From Clostridiales bacterium (GTDB lineage Bacteria; Bacillota; Clostridia; Oscillospirales; CAG-272): a DNA stretch of 43,014 nucleotides. Made by a program: the position numbers and the translations under genes. Below, piece by piece: positions 18,349 through 26,119 of the stretch (position 1 is its first letter; each line of letters begins with the position of its first letter). The notes under the pieces are model-generated. The model was not told the DNA's origin. It made no database searches and saw nothing but the letters and a program-made list of their open reading frames with translations. Location of the stretch: contig DXYE01000010.1 in NCBI GenBank assembly GCA_019415985.1, positions 949-43,962 on the forward strand. The letters run 5' to 3'.

Positions 18349-18369
18349 AGCTTTCGTTTTGCGAAAGCT
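18349..18369 (+). promoter_or_regulatory. Hairpin between ribosome site and beta-subunit start
   Basis: AGCTTTCG (18349-18356) pairs with CGAAAGCT (18362-18369) around TTTTG. The ribosome binding sequence AAAGGA lies directly before the stem (18343-18348) and an in-frame ATG directly after it (18370). The stem could modulate initiation of the beta subunit. Confidence 0.45.
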
Positions 18370-18384
18370 ATGGTCATAACAACA

Positions 18385-19146
18385 ATGAGCAAAGTTGTGT
18401 TTGACAGGCCGAAGGCGCTGTCCCCCGTTCCCTTCCATTACTGCCCCGGGTGCACACATGGTATCGTACACCGGCTTGTTGCCGAGGTGATCGATGAATT
18501 GGGCGTTGAGGACCGTACCGTCGGCATAGCCTCTGTAGGCTGTTCTGTCTTTTCTTATAACTATTTTGAATGTGATATGATCCAAGCAGCTCACGGCAGA
18601 GCGCCGGCTGTTGCGACAGGCGTCAAGCGCTCGCATCCCAACAACGTCGTGTTTACCTATCAGGGCGACGGAGATCTTGCCGCGATAGGCACTGCTGAAA
18701 CAGTACATATTGCTGCACGGGGAGAAAATGTAACAATTATTTTTATTAACAATGCCATTTACGGCATGACTGGTGGTCAGATGGCACCAACGACATTGCC
18801 CGGACAAGTCACAACGACCTCGCCGTACGGACGGGACCGCAAAATTCAAGGAAATCCCATCCGCGTCTGTGAAATGCTTTCCACACTCGACGGCACTGCG
18901 TATGCCGAACGCGTAGCTGTAGATACCGTCAAGCATGTAACGCAGGCAAAAAAAGCGATACGCAAGGCTTTTCAGGCGCAGCTCGATCAAAAGGGGCTTT
19001 CGATCGTTGAAGTTCTTTCAACATGTCCCACAAACTGGGGGCTCTCTCCGACCGAGGCGCTCGAATGGGTGGAAGAAAAAATGATTCCTTATTATCCTCT
19101 TGGCGTCTATGCAGACAAAACCACGGAAGGAGGAGTTGCGAAATGA
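18385..19146 (+). CDS. 2-oxoacid:ferredoxin oxidoreductase, beta (thiamine diphosphate) subunit
   Basis: This 253-residue catalytic subunit binds TPP. It shows FHYCPGCTHGIVHRL (Fe-S or TPP-proximal cysteines), ASVGCSVF, QAAHGRAPAVATG and the TPP motif GDGDLAAIG...NNAIYGMTGGQ. Family members start at a position matching the ATG at 18385 (MSKVVFDRPKAL). In-frame ATGs at 18340 and 18370 are closer to an AAAGGAAG ribosome site, with a hairpin in between, so the true start is uncertain. Its stop overlaps the gamma subunit start (ATGA at 19143-19146). Confidence 0.9.
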   Translation: MSKVVFDRPKALSPVPFHYCPGCTHGIVHRLVAEVIDELGVEDRTVGIASVGCSVFSYNYFECDMIQAAHGRAPAVATGVKRSHPNNVVFTYQGDGDLAAIGTAETVHIAARGENVTIIFINNAIYGMTGGQMAPTTLPGQVTTTSPYGRDRKIQGNPIRVCEMLSTLDGTAYAERVAVDTVKHVTQAKKAIRKAFQAQLDQKGLSIVEVLSTCPTNWGLSPTEALEWVEEKMIPYYPLGVYADKTTEGGVAK

Positions 19147-19682
19147 CGACCAGTATTCTTTTGTCGGGATTTGGCGGGCAAGGTATCCTGTTTGCCGGCA
19201 AGCAGCTTGCCAAAACCGGTATGGACGAAAACAGACAAGTTTCCTGGCTCCCTTCTTATGGGCCTGAAATGCGCGGCGGTACCGCCAACTGCAGTGTCAT
19301 TATTGCGGATGAAGAGATTGGTTCACCGCTGGTTAACTTCCCGGACATTCTGATGTCCTTCAATCTTCCCTCTTTTGAAAAGTTTGAGCCTTCCGTAAAA
19401 GAGGGCGGTTTGCTCTTTGCTGACAGTTCACTCATCACAAAGACCTCAAAAAGGGATGACATCAAAGCTTTCTATGTGCCGGCAACAGCCCTTGCATCTG
19501 ACAACAATTTGACCGGTATGGCCAATGTGATCATGCTTGGCAAGCTGATCCGCGAAACAAATCTCTTTGGTTACGAGACTTTTGTGCATCACTTGACCAA
19601 GGGCATTCCTGAATCTAAAGCTGCTTTAATTGAAAAGAACCAAAAGGCATTTGACTTGGGCTATCGTTATGATAAGGCTTAA
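19143..19682 (+). CDS. 2-oxoacid:ferredoxin oxidoreductase, gamma subunit
   Basis: A 179-residue gamma-domain subunit beginning MTTSILLSGFGGQGILFAGK, with the glycine-rich GFGGQG loop and then SYGPEMRGGTANCSV, which marks this family. It completes the delta-alpha-beta-gamma set of a four-subunit enzyme. AAGGAGGAG precedes the ATG by about 8 nt. The overlap with the beta gene suggests coupled synthesis in equal amounts. A strong terminator follows 56 nt downstream. Confidence 0.92.
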   Translation: MTTSILLSGFGGQGILFAGKQLAKTGMDENRQVSWLPSYGPEMRGGTANCSVIIADEEIGSPLVNFPDILMSFNLPSFEKFEPSVKEGGLLFADSSLITKTSKRDDIKAFYVPATALASDNNLTGMANVIMLGKLIRETNLFGYETFVHHLTKGIPESKAALIEKNQKAFDLGYRYDKA

Positions 19683-19737
19683 AAGGCCCATGGTTAAGAG
19701 TTCTGCAAATGAATAATCATGCAGCAATTTTCTTTAA

Positions 19738-19770
19738 AACGCGGGCCGTAAAAGATGGTCCGCGTTTTTT
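19738..19770 (+). terminator. Intrinsic terminator of the oxidoreductase operon
   Basis: AACGCGGGCC (19738-19747) pairs with GGTCCGCGTT (19757-19766), one G-T pair included, around a 9-nt loop. The T-tract runs 19765-19770. Confidence 0.9.
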
Positions 19771-19924
19771 GTGGATGACGGCTCAGTTGAATGGTTATAA
19801 GGAACTGCGTGTATTCACTTTCCCTCTTTGCATGGACGAGCCTCTTCCCTTCATTGTTTAAATTCCAGACGCCGTCTTAATTCCAGTACATTGCCGAAAG
19901 TATCTCCTATCCTGCGGCTGTGCC

Positions 19925-19953
19925 TTTTCATAATACAAAGTCTATGGTATACT
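19925..19953 (+). promoter_or_regulatory. Promoter for the QueG-like gene
   Basis: TTTTCA (19925-19930) and TATACT (19948-19953) are 17 nt apart. Transcription would begin near 19960, giving a leader of about 200 nt that contains no recognisable element. Nothing else is seen between 19771 and 20164. Confidence 0.5.
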
Positions 19954-20164
19954 ATTATGAGAATCGCGGAGCGCTGCCCCGCAACCTTTTAAAAAGCGTT
20001 TAGGGTATACCGCAAAATTCAGGCTTGCACGCCATTTACTTTTACGCAAACCCCTGAGAGGGCATTTCAGGGGACAAGATATTTTCCTTCCGCAAATGAA
20101 GTCCGCTGTTGAAAGGGACCGGCTCCAGCATGCTTTTCGTTATCATGGCAGAGAGGATATTCGT

Positions 20165-21028
20165 ATGAAGACTGAAGTGCAAAAAATACTCGAAAGTGAA
20201 CACCTGACCGAAGCGGCTGCCCTTCCCTTATCCGCCTGCCGTCTGATAGCGCCCCATAAGCTGAACCGATTTCCCGGCGGCGCCTCGGCACTTCAAAGTG
20301 TCCTTGTCTTTCTGGTACCGTATTTTGCCGGCAATGCCGAAGAACGCAATCTTTCGCTGTATGCGGTAGCAAGGGATTATCATCTGTACTTTGCGGGACT
20401 TTTCAGGCGCCTGCAGGATTCTCTCTCCGCATTGTTTCCCGATAATTACTTTTTAGGAGGCGGCGACAGCTCCGCAATAGATGAACGTCATGCGGCCGCA
20501 TCGGCCGGTCTCGGTATCATCGGTGACAACGGTCTTCTGATTCATCCGGTATATGCCTCTCTGATTTTCATCGGCGAAATATACTCAGATCTGCCGGTCA
20601 AATCTTATTATTTATCCGGCGAACCGATACCGCTCACATCACCCAAATCCTGTGAGCACTGCGGACAATGCCGCAAGGCATGTCCGATTTATGAAAATCC
20701 ATTCGGTATCACTGAGTGTCTTTCATCTGTAACGCAGATGAAAAAATGGGAGAACCCGCATTTCCCCGCTTATCTCAAACGGTACGGCTCCGCATGGGGC
20801 TGCGATATCTGTCAGATCTCCTGTCCGCATACCGTTTCGGCCATGCGAAACAAAAGTGCACTGTCACCGATCCCTTTTTTCCGCGAGCAATTGATTTGGC
20901 ATTTAACAGCGCAACAGATTCAGGACATGCCGGACAGTGCTTTCGCTGAACGCGCCTATGCATGGAAAAAGAAAGCGTGTATTCAGCGCAACCTTTCGGT
21001 ATTGGAAGAGAGTACCGAACAAACATAA
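20165..21028 (+). CDS. Short epoxyqueuosine-reductase-like Fe-S protein (QueG paralogue)
   Basis: A 287-residue relative of the cobalamin- and Fe-S-dependent epoxyqueuosine reductase QueG. It has the QueG block GGGDSSAIDERHAAASAGLG (98-117) and IGDNGLLI, then CEHCGQCRKAC (Cys163, 166, 169, 173) and CDICQISC (Cys213, 216, 220) for two [4Fe-4S] clusters. The C-terminal HEAT-like tRNA-binding repeats of true QueG (about 380 residues) are missing, so the substrate may differ. I start at 20165 because AGAGAGGA lies 8 nt upstream; the frame is open from 20096. No other queuosine gene is near. Confidence 0.8.
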   Translation: MKTEVQKILESEHLTEAAALPLSACRLIAPHKLNRFPGGASALQSVLVFLVPYFAGNAEERNLSLYAVARDYHLYFAGLFRRLQDSLSALFPDNYFLGGGDSSAIDERHAAASAGLGIIGDNGLLIHPVYASLIFIGEIYSDLPVKSYYLSGEPIPLTSPKSCEHCGQCRKACPIYENPFGITECLSSVTQMKKWENPHFPAYLKRYGSAWGCDICQISCPHTVSAMRNKSALSPIPFFREQLIWHLTAQQIQDMPDSAFAERAYAWKKKACIQRNLSVLEESTEQT

Positions 21029-21044
21029 CAGACTATTTGGTAAT

Positions 21045-21096
21045 AAAAGCCCGGCAATCGACGCGTTCGGCACGGATGAGAGCTGCACGGGCTTTT
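21045..21096 (+). terminator. Long hairpin after the QueG-like gene
   Basis: AAAAGCCCG (21045-21053) pairs with CGGGCTTTT (21088-21096) across a 34-nt loop, 17 nt beyond the stop codon. The T-run within the 3' arm fits an intrinsic terminator. Confidence 0.5.
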
Positions 21097-21208
21097 CATT
21101 ATATTATCATAGTAGGCGAACGGGCTGGCGTTTTAACGATATTTCTATTTTGAGATGATGTATACCATATGTCCCGGACCAGTGTCTATCTTTTTTGAAT
21201 CAAAAGGG

Positions 21209-21236
21209 CGGCACAGCCAAAAGACTGTGCCGCTTT
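21209..21236. terminator. Terminator between convergent queG-like and dnaC-like genes
   Basis: CGGCACAG (21209-21216) and CTGTGCCG (21225-21232) form a perfect 8-bp stem with an 8-nt loop. TTTT lies on the plus side and an A-run before the stem serves the minus strand, so it can act in both directions. Confidence 0.7.
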
Positions 21237-21319
21237 TCTATATGAGCTTCAATTTTGCGCTAACTATGAAAATTTCCTCAAAGTCTTTTGTCCCATCCAA
21301 AACACCAGCTTCGATCCCC

Positions 21320-22294
21320 TTACATACGCAGCCTCACCATTCGGATATCCTCGCCGATAAACGGCATTTGCCGATATTCCCCCAGTAGACGCGATAAAAT
21401 TCTGTCTGCATAGCGTTTTCGCATTTCCGTATGCGTGAGATTTGTACTGATGATGACAGCTTTGCAGAGATTCAGGCGTGTATTCAACAGGTTATATAAG
21501 CACGAGACGGTAAACTGATTTGTCATTTCAGCGCCAAGGTCATCCAGTATCAGCAAATCACACTGAAAATACCTGTCTGTCCGGGACTCCGGTGAGCTTT
21601 CGTTGTATCCGCGACTGAAACGTTCATACTCAAAATCCGAAAACACGTTTTGCGCCGTATCGTAAACGACATCGTATCCGCGGTCTATGACAGCTTTGGC
21701 AATGGAGGTAGACAGATGTGTTTTCCCCAGGCCGGTTGTTCCGTAAAAGAACAGATTTTCCGCTTTTCCCCCCTCGAAGGTTTCTGCATATTTCTTACAC
21801 TGACGAAAGATCTCGGACATTTGACTCTTGCAGGTATCTTTATAATAATCGAGCATAAAGGAATCAAACGACTGCGTCCGCATGAGGTTTCCGATGCCGG
21901 AACTCTCGTAGCCGGCCATAATCAGCGCTTTTTTCATGCATCTGCAGATCTTTTCACCATCAAAACCGGTATCCGAGCAGATAGCACATTCATAATGTAC
22001 GGCTGAGTAGTCGGGCGGGTATCCGTGCTGTTCCAGTATATCGGCGCGGACCGCCTGCAGTTCCTGGTTCTCCCTTTGCACCGCGGCAATACGATCTTCC
22101 AAGTTCACTTTGCCCCGCGAGGCCTCTCTGAGCAGTTTCAGTCCGGTTTGCGCCAGCATCCGGTCAATCTCCGCAACCTCCGGGAAACGCCGGTGCAACT
22201 CTTCCCTGTGCTCCTCCGCCTCTCTTTTAGCCGCTAGGTGTTTTTCTTCAAACGCCCGTCTGATTCGCCTGTAGTTTTCCCTATTATATCCCAT
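21320..22294 (-). CDS. dnaC: DnaC/DnaI-type replicative helicase loader
   Basis: A 324-residue AAA+ ATPase. The first 95 residues are a charged helical domain. A zinc-binding motif follows (Cys103, Cys106, Cys117, Cys119: YECAICSDTGFDGEKICRC). The Walker A GTTGLGKT is at residues 185-192, with LLILDDLGAE as Walker B and IISTNLT as sensor I. It should load the DnaB-type helicase at oriC and at stalled forks. AGGTG lies 8 nt upstream of the ATG. In most Clostridia a DnaD-like gene precedes it; none is intact here. Confidence 0.85.
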   Translation of the reverse strand: MGYNRENYRRIRRAFEEKHLAAKREAEEHREELHRRFPEVAEIDRMLAQTGLKLLREASRGKVNLEDRIAAVQRENQELQAVRADILEQHGYPPDYSAVHYECAICSDTGFDGEKICRCMKKALIMAGYESSGIGNLMRTQSFDSFMLDYYKDTCKSQMSEIFRQCKKYAETFEGGKAENLFFYGTTGLGKTHLSTSIAKAVIDRGYDVVYDTAQNVFSDFEYERFSRGYNESSPESRTDRYFQCDLLILDDLGAEMTNQFTVSCLYNLLNTRLNLCKAVIISTNLTHTEMRKRYADRILSRLLGEYRQMPFIGEDIRMVRLRM

Positions 22295-22378
22295 TTTCGC
22301 ATCACCTGTTCCTTATAATAAACCGTACAATTCTATACTCAGCGCCTGACGGTCGTCGACCTCATAGCCAATATCTAA

Positions 22379-22440
22379 AAAGTGCGGCTTTGTCGGTCTG
22401 TCCGCCACAGCTTCCGGAGACAGACTGGCTCTTTGCCGCC
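22379..22440 (-). terminator. Imperfect hairpin with T-run upstream of dnaC
   Basis: On the minus strand GCGGC and GTCTGTC in the first arm pair with GACAGAC and GCCGC in the second, with an internal bubble, and ACTTTTTAG follows. It could end an RNA started at the promoter at 22974-23002 about 90 nt before dnaC. Confidence 0.4.
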
Positions 22441-22771
22441 ATAAAAATATCCATTCATTTTTATCCCTGCTTTTTTAGAGAAATCAGTTCAATGCGCGGA
22501 AAAAGCATTGGCCGCAAGATTCCCCAGTCACTTTTACGAGTAAATCCCTCTTTCCGGTCCATGCAGTTCTACCGCAGACAGAAATATCTCTGTCGTGTCC
22601 GAGATCATATATGACGGTCTTCGAACGGATTACCGTGTTGCCTGCCATCATTTAACCGTACGGGTCTAAATACATAACCGCATATTGCCCGCAATATAGT
22701 AACCGGAGAATTTATCCATACTCAAAGGATACCCGATATTTCGCCATATTTCTTCTCAAACATTCTTACAT

Positions 22772-22798
22772 AAAACCTTCCATTCTAACAAAGGTTTT
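22772..22798 (-). terminator. 8-bp hairpin ending in TTTT
   Basis: AAAACCTT and AAGGTTTT pair perfectly around an 11-nt loop, about 170 to 195 nt after the expected start from the promoter at 22974-23002. It would define an RNA of about 195 nt. Confidence 0.35.
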
Positions 22799-22973
22799 CA
22801 AAAGCGGAGTGCGATACGCTCTTGTGCCGCTCTTTCAACAAAGCGTTCTCCGTCGCAGACCCAGACACATTATGCGATATGCGCCGGCGGAGAGGCCGTG
22901 TGCACCGCGTGGTCTGACCAGAGTATGCGGCAGATATAAACTATATGACATAAAAAAACAGCTTACATGATTA

Positions 22974-23002
22974 ATTATATCACACCTTTTACAGCTTTTC
23001 AA
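22974..23002 (-). promoter_or_regulatory. Near-consensus sigma-A promoter with no gene behind it
   Basis: On the minus strand TTGAAA (22997-23002) and TATAAT (22974-22979) are 17 nt apart. The first coding sequence downstream is dnaC, about 670 nt away. Confidence 0.65.
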
Positions 23003-23150
23003 TACATATTCGCAGACGCCAAAAACAACACGGCTGCGGGCTGGCGGAAGTGAGCGCTAAGTCTTCTGCGTTCGGCCCGGTGTTCCCTAAATTCCGCTTG
23101 AAACTGGGTGTGTTGCTCATTCTTGTATTCAACCATCAAGCTTCCTTGAC

Positions 23151-23185
23151 AAAAAACAGAGCGCATAGACTGTTTCTATACGCTC
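23151..23185 (-). terminator. Intrinsic terminator downstream of typA
   Basis: On the minus strand GAGCGTATAGA and TCTATGCGCTC pair over 11 bp (one G-T) around a 5-nt loop, followed by TGTTTTTT. It lies about 300 nt beyond the typA stop. Confidence 0.8.
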
Positions 23186-23481
23186 GGACGCTGTATTGTT
23201 CATTCTATTGTAATTGCGGTTTCATTCCGATATGAAGATAAAATGCCTTGCCATATGGTGATCAAAGTAAAGTGATCTCCTGCGGTACCGGATTATTTTT
23301 TAAATAACGGCTAAAAGATACTGAAAAATTAAAGCGGCGCTTTGAGAATAATATCTTTTTGGGTGAACACATCGTTAATATGCGTTTGGTGTGACCGCCC
23401 GCCGATACCTTTAATATAAAACATTTTATCTTTATTAAAGCTGCGTTTTCTGTTCGGAGTCTGACCAACGCAAATCAATTC

Positions 23482-25305
23482 TTACTTCTGTTTGCTAGCC
23501 GATTTCAGCCTTTGTGCATTATCCAGAATCCGTTTCCGAAGCCGAATGTTTTTTGGAGTTACCTCAATCATTTCATCATCTGCAATGAATTCGATCGCCT
23601 CCTCAAGGCTCATGACCTTCGGCGTCACCAGTCTGAGTGCCTCGTCCGCGCCGGACGAACGAATCGCTGTAAGCTGTTTCTTTTTACAGACATTCACTGT
23701 AATATCCACCATTTTCGGGCATTCTCCAACGATCATGCCCTCATATACCTGACACTGATTGGATATGAACATGGTTCCCCGATCCTGAGCGTTGAATACG
23801 CCATACGATGTGGACTCCCCTGTTTCCGAGGCAATCAGAGAGCCAGTGAAGCGTCGTGCAATCTCCCCTTTGAACGGCTGATAGCCCTCAAAAACCGAAT
23901 TTAATATTCCCTCTCCGCGCGTGTCTGTCAGAAACTCGCTGCGATATCCAAACAGACAGCGGGCTGGAATCAGATACTGTATCCGCATACGGGTTCCGTG
24001 CATGCCCATCTCCAGCAGCTCGCCCTTGCGGGCTCCCAGCTTTTCTACCACAGAGCCCACGCAGTTTTCCGGAACATCAATATAGACCCTTTCCATAGGC
24101 TCATGAAGACGGCCGTCGATTTCCTTCATGATAACCCGCGGTGTACTCACGGCAAGCTCATATCCCTCACGACGCATGGTTTCTATCAGGATCGACAGAT
24201 GCATTTCACCCCGCCCGCACACCTTAAAGGAATCCGTTGTATCACCGTCATTTACACGAAGGGAAACGTCCTTCAGCAATTCACGATACAGCCGTTCCCT
24301 GAGCTGACGTGAGGTCACAAATTTCCCCTCACGTCCGGCAAACGGACTATCGTTGACAGAAAAGGTCATCTCCATCGTCGGTTCACTTACCTTGACGAAT
24401 TCCAATGGCTCGACCGCGTCAACTGCCGTAATCGTATCTCCGATGGTTATATCTTCCGCGCCGGAAAAACACACAATATCACCCATTTTGGCGCTTTCCA
24501 CCGGGATACGGCGCAAGCCGTCAATTTGATACAGACTTACAATACGTCGACGGCGCGGCTCTGCACCGGCCGCGTGGAAATTGGATATCATGACGTCGCT
24601 GTTTTGACGCAGAATCCCGCGTTCGATTCTTCCGATGCCGATTCTGCCCACATAATCATTATAATCTATGGAGGAGACCAATAATTGCAGCGGTCCCTCC
24701 TCGTCTCCCTCCGGAGCCGGAATATAGTTGAGAATGGTATCAAACAAGGGCTTCAAATCGGTTCCGGCCTCATAGGGAGAAAAGGAGGCGGTCCCCGCGC
24801 GGCCGGAACAGAATATCATCGGACTGTCGAGCTGCTCGTCTGTTGCATCAAGCTCTAGCATCAACTCCAGTACCTCATCTCCCACCTCGTCCAGTCGCGC
24901 GTCGGGCTTATCAATTTTATTCACAACAATGATGACAGGATGCTGCATTTCCAGCGCACGCTGCAACACGAAACGCGTCTGCGGCATCGGTCCCTCCGCT
25001 GCGTCGACCAGCAGAACCACGCCGTTTACCATTTTCAGTATTCGTTCTACCTCGCCGCTGAAATCCGCATGCCCCGGCGTGTCTATGATATTGATCTTTG
25101 TGTCTTTATAATGTACGGCCGTATTTTTAGCAAGAATCGTGATGCCGCGCTCGCGCTCCAACGCATTATTATCCATAACGCGTTCTTCCGTCGCCTGATT
25201 TTCGCGATAGACGCCTCCCTGCTTCAGCATTTCATCCACCAGCGTGGTTTTGCCATGGTCGACGTGCGCAATGATCGCAATATTTCTCAAATCTTCTCTA
25301 ATCAA
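23482..25305 (-). CDS. typA: Translational GTPase TypA/BipA
   Basis: This 607-residue ribosome-associated GTPase helps large-subunit assembly and growth under stress. The G1 loop AHVDHGKT is at residues 14-21, with RGITILAKN (switch I), DTPGHADF (G3) and NKID (G4). EF-G-like domains III and V follow and then the BipA-specific C-terminal domain. The length is typical. The start is a TTG at 25305 with AGGAG 11 nt upstream; MIREDLRNIAIIAHVDHGKT is the usual family N-terminus, supporting it. It follows atpC by 131 nt on the same strand. Confidence 0.95.
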   Translation of the reverse strand: MIREDLRNIAIIAHVDHGKTTLVDEMLKQGGVYRENQATEERVMDNNALERERGITILAKNTAVHYKDTKINIIDTPGHADFSGEVERILKMVNGVVLLVDAAEGPMPQTRFVLQRALEMQHPVIIVVNKIDKPDARLDEVGDEVLELMLELDATDEQLDSPMIFCSGRAGTASFSPYEAGTDLKPLFDTILNYIPAPEGDEEGPLQLLVSSIDYNDYVGRIGIGRIERGILRQNSDVMISNFHAAGAEPRRRRIVSLYQIDGLRRIPVESAKMGDIVCFSGAEDITIGDTITAVDAVEPLEFVKVSEPTMEMTFSVNDSPFAGREGKFVTSRQLRERLYRELLKDVSLRVNDGDTTDSFKVCGRGEMHLSILIETMRREGYELAVSTPRVIMKEIDGRLHEPMERVYIDVPENCVGSVVEKLGARKGELLEMGMHGTRMRIQYLIPARCLFGYRSEFLTDTRGEGILNSVFEGYQPFKGEIARRFTGSLIASETGESTSYGVFNAQDRGTMFISNQCQVYEGMIVGECPKMVDITVNVCKKKQLTAIRSSGADEALRLVTPKVMSLEEAIEFIADDEMIEVTPKNIRLRKRILDNAQRLKSASKQK

Positions 25306-25436
25306 TTTTCCTGTCTCCTGTCATGGTTTCTTTTGTTTCAGAGCATCATACGTCAATATTTATCATATACCCGCCCGGTCCTGCGCCGCAGCGCTGACTG
25401 CCCATAGTCTGCGGTCATAAGGTGAATGCGTTTGTT

Positions 25437-25847
25437 TTACTTTCTTCCCTGCGTCAGCTTCAGACGCGTCATAGCTCGTGCAAGAGAAATGCTTGTATGG
25501 TGATATTCATACATGCTCTGCTTTTGACGCAGCTTCTCAAGCGCACGCTCCCGTGCGCTCTCCGCGCGTTTGACATCGATTTCCTCCGGCCACTCGCAGG
25601 CCTGCGCAAAGATCAGAACCTCGTCCGGGCGGACCTCCAGAAAGCCCTCCGAGTGAAAAGCCTTTCTCCAGGCGCCGCCGATCTCCTTGCATTTCAACTC
25701 ACCGATGCCAAGCGCCGCAACCATAGGCGCATGTCCCGCAAGCACCGTAATCTCCCCGTCAAGCGTAGTCGCTGAAACAGCCTCAGCGGTGATCTCTAAA
25801 AACTCCCGGGTCGGCGTAATAATTTCCAGCTTAAATGACCTGCTCAT
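25437..25847 (-). CDS. atpC: F1F0 ATP synthase epsilon subunit
   Basis: A 136-residue central-stalk subunit. The N-terminal beta-sandwich has LEIITPTREFLEI and DGEITVLAGHAPMVAAL, and the C-terminal helical hairpin is present (ARERALEKLRQK...SLARAMTRLK). It can inhibit ATP hydrolysis by changing conformation. GGAAAGG lies before the ATG. Unusually, 268 nt separate it from atpD. It is the last gene of the operon. Confidence 0.92.
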   Translation of the reverse strand: MSRSFKLEIITPTREFLEITAEAVSATTLDGEITVLAGHAPMVAALGIGELKCKEIGGAWRKAFHSEGFLEVRPDEVLIFAQACEWPEEIDVKRAESARERALEKLRQKQSMYEYHHTSISLARAMTRLKLTQGRK

Positions 25848-25848
25848 T

Positions 25849-26119
25849 TCAAGCTTTCCTTTCCTTAAAACTCATGACCTGAGCGCTTTGTCGGCTCAAT
25901 TCTGAAAGCCTCGAGCCCTTTCCTCCCCTGCTGCGCCCAAGCAGACACGAATACCTTTCCCAACCTACACTGCGGACGTATGGCCTCGGCTTTGCAGGGA
26001 ATTTCGGGCAAGTCTCTGCGCGGCTGCCCCAAAACGTCTCCGCTGCTCTGTTCATAGAGAATCCTGACACAGCTCTTACGCCCCGAATATTTCGCTGCAT
26101 TTTTTATATCTTCCTTCAC
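25849..26119 (-). other. Unusual atpD-atpC spacer with two open frames
   Basis: Neighbouring atpD and atpC genes normally touch. Here the spacer holds two overlapping minus-strand frames. One starts at an ATG at 26100 with AAGGAAG 8 nt upstream and runs 83 codons to 25849, ending 1 nt before atpC. The other starts at a GTG at 26119 overlapping the atpD stop (GTGA) and runs 84 codons to 25865. Both encode basic, low-complexity-like peptides without a recognisable fold. At most one is real. Confidence 0.3.

Larger units (their letters stand above)
22295..23481. other. 1.2-kb stretch without a convincing gene
   Basis: No open frame here has a family match or a good ribosome site. The longest minus-strand pieces are an open run of about 55 codons near 22490-22660 and a 45-codon frame at 22999-23136 with AAGGAAG just upstream; neither is recognisable. 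The stretch does hold a typA-side terminator, a near-consensus promoter and two further hairpins, listed separately. It may be the remains of a gene or may encode a structured RNA. Confidence 0.5.
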
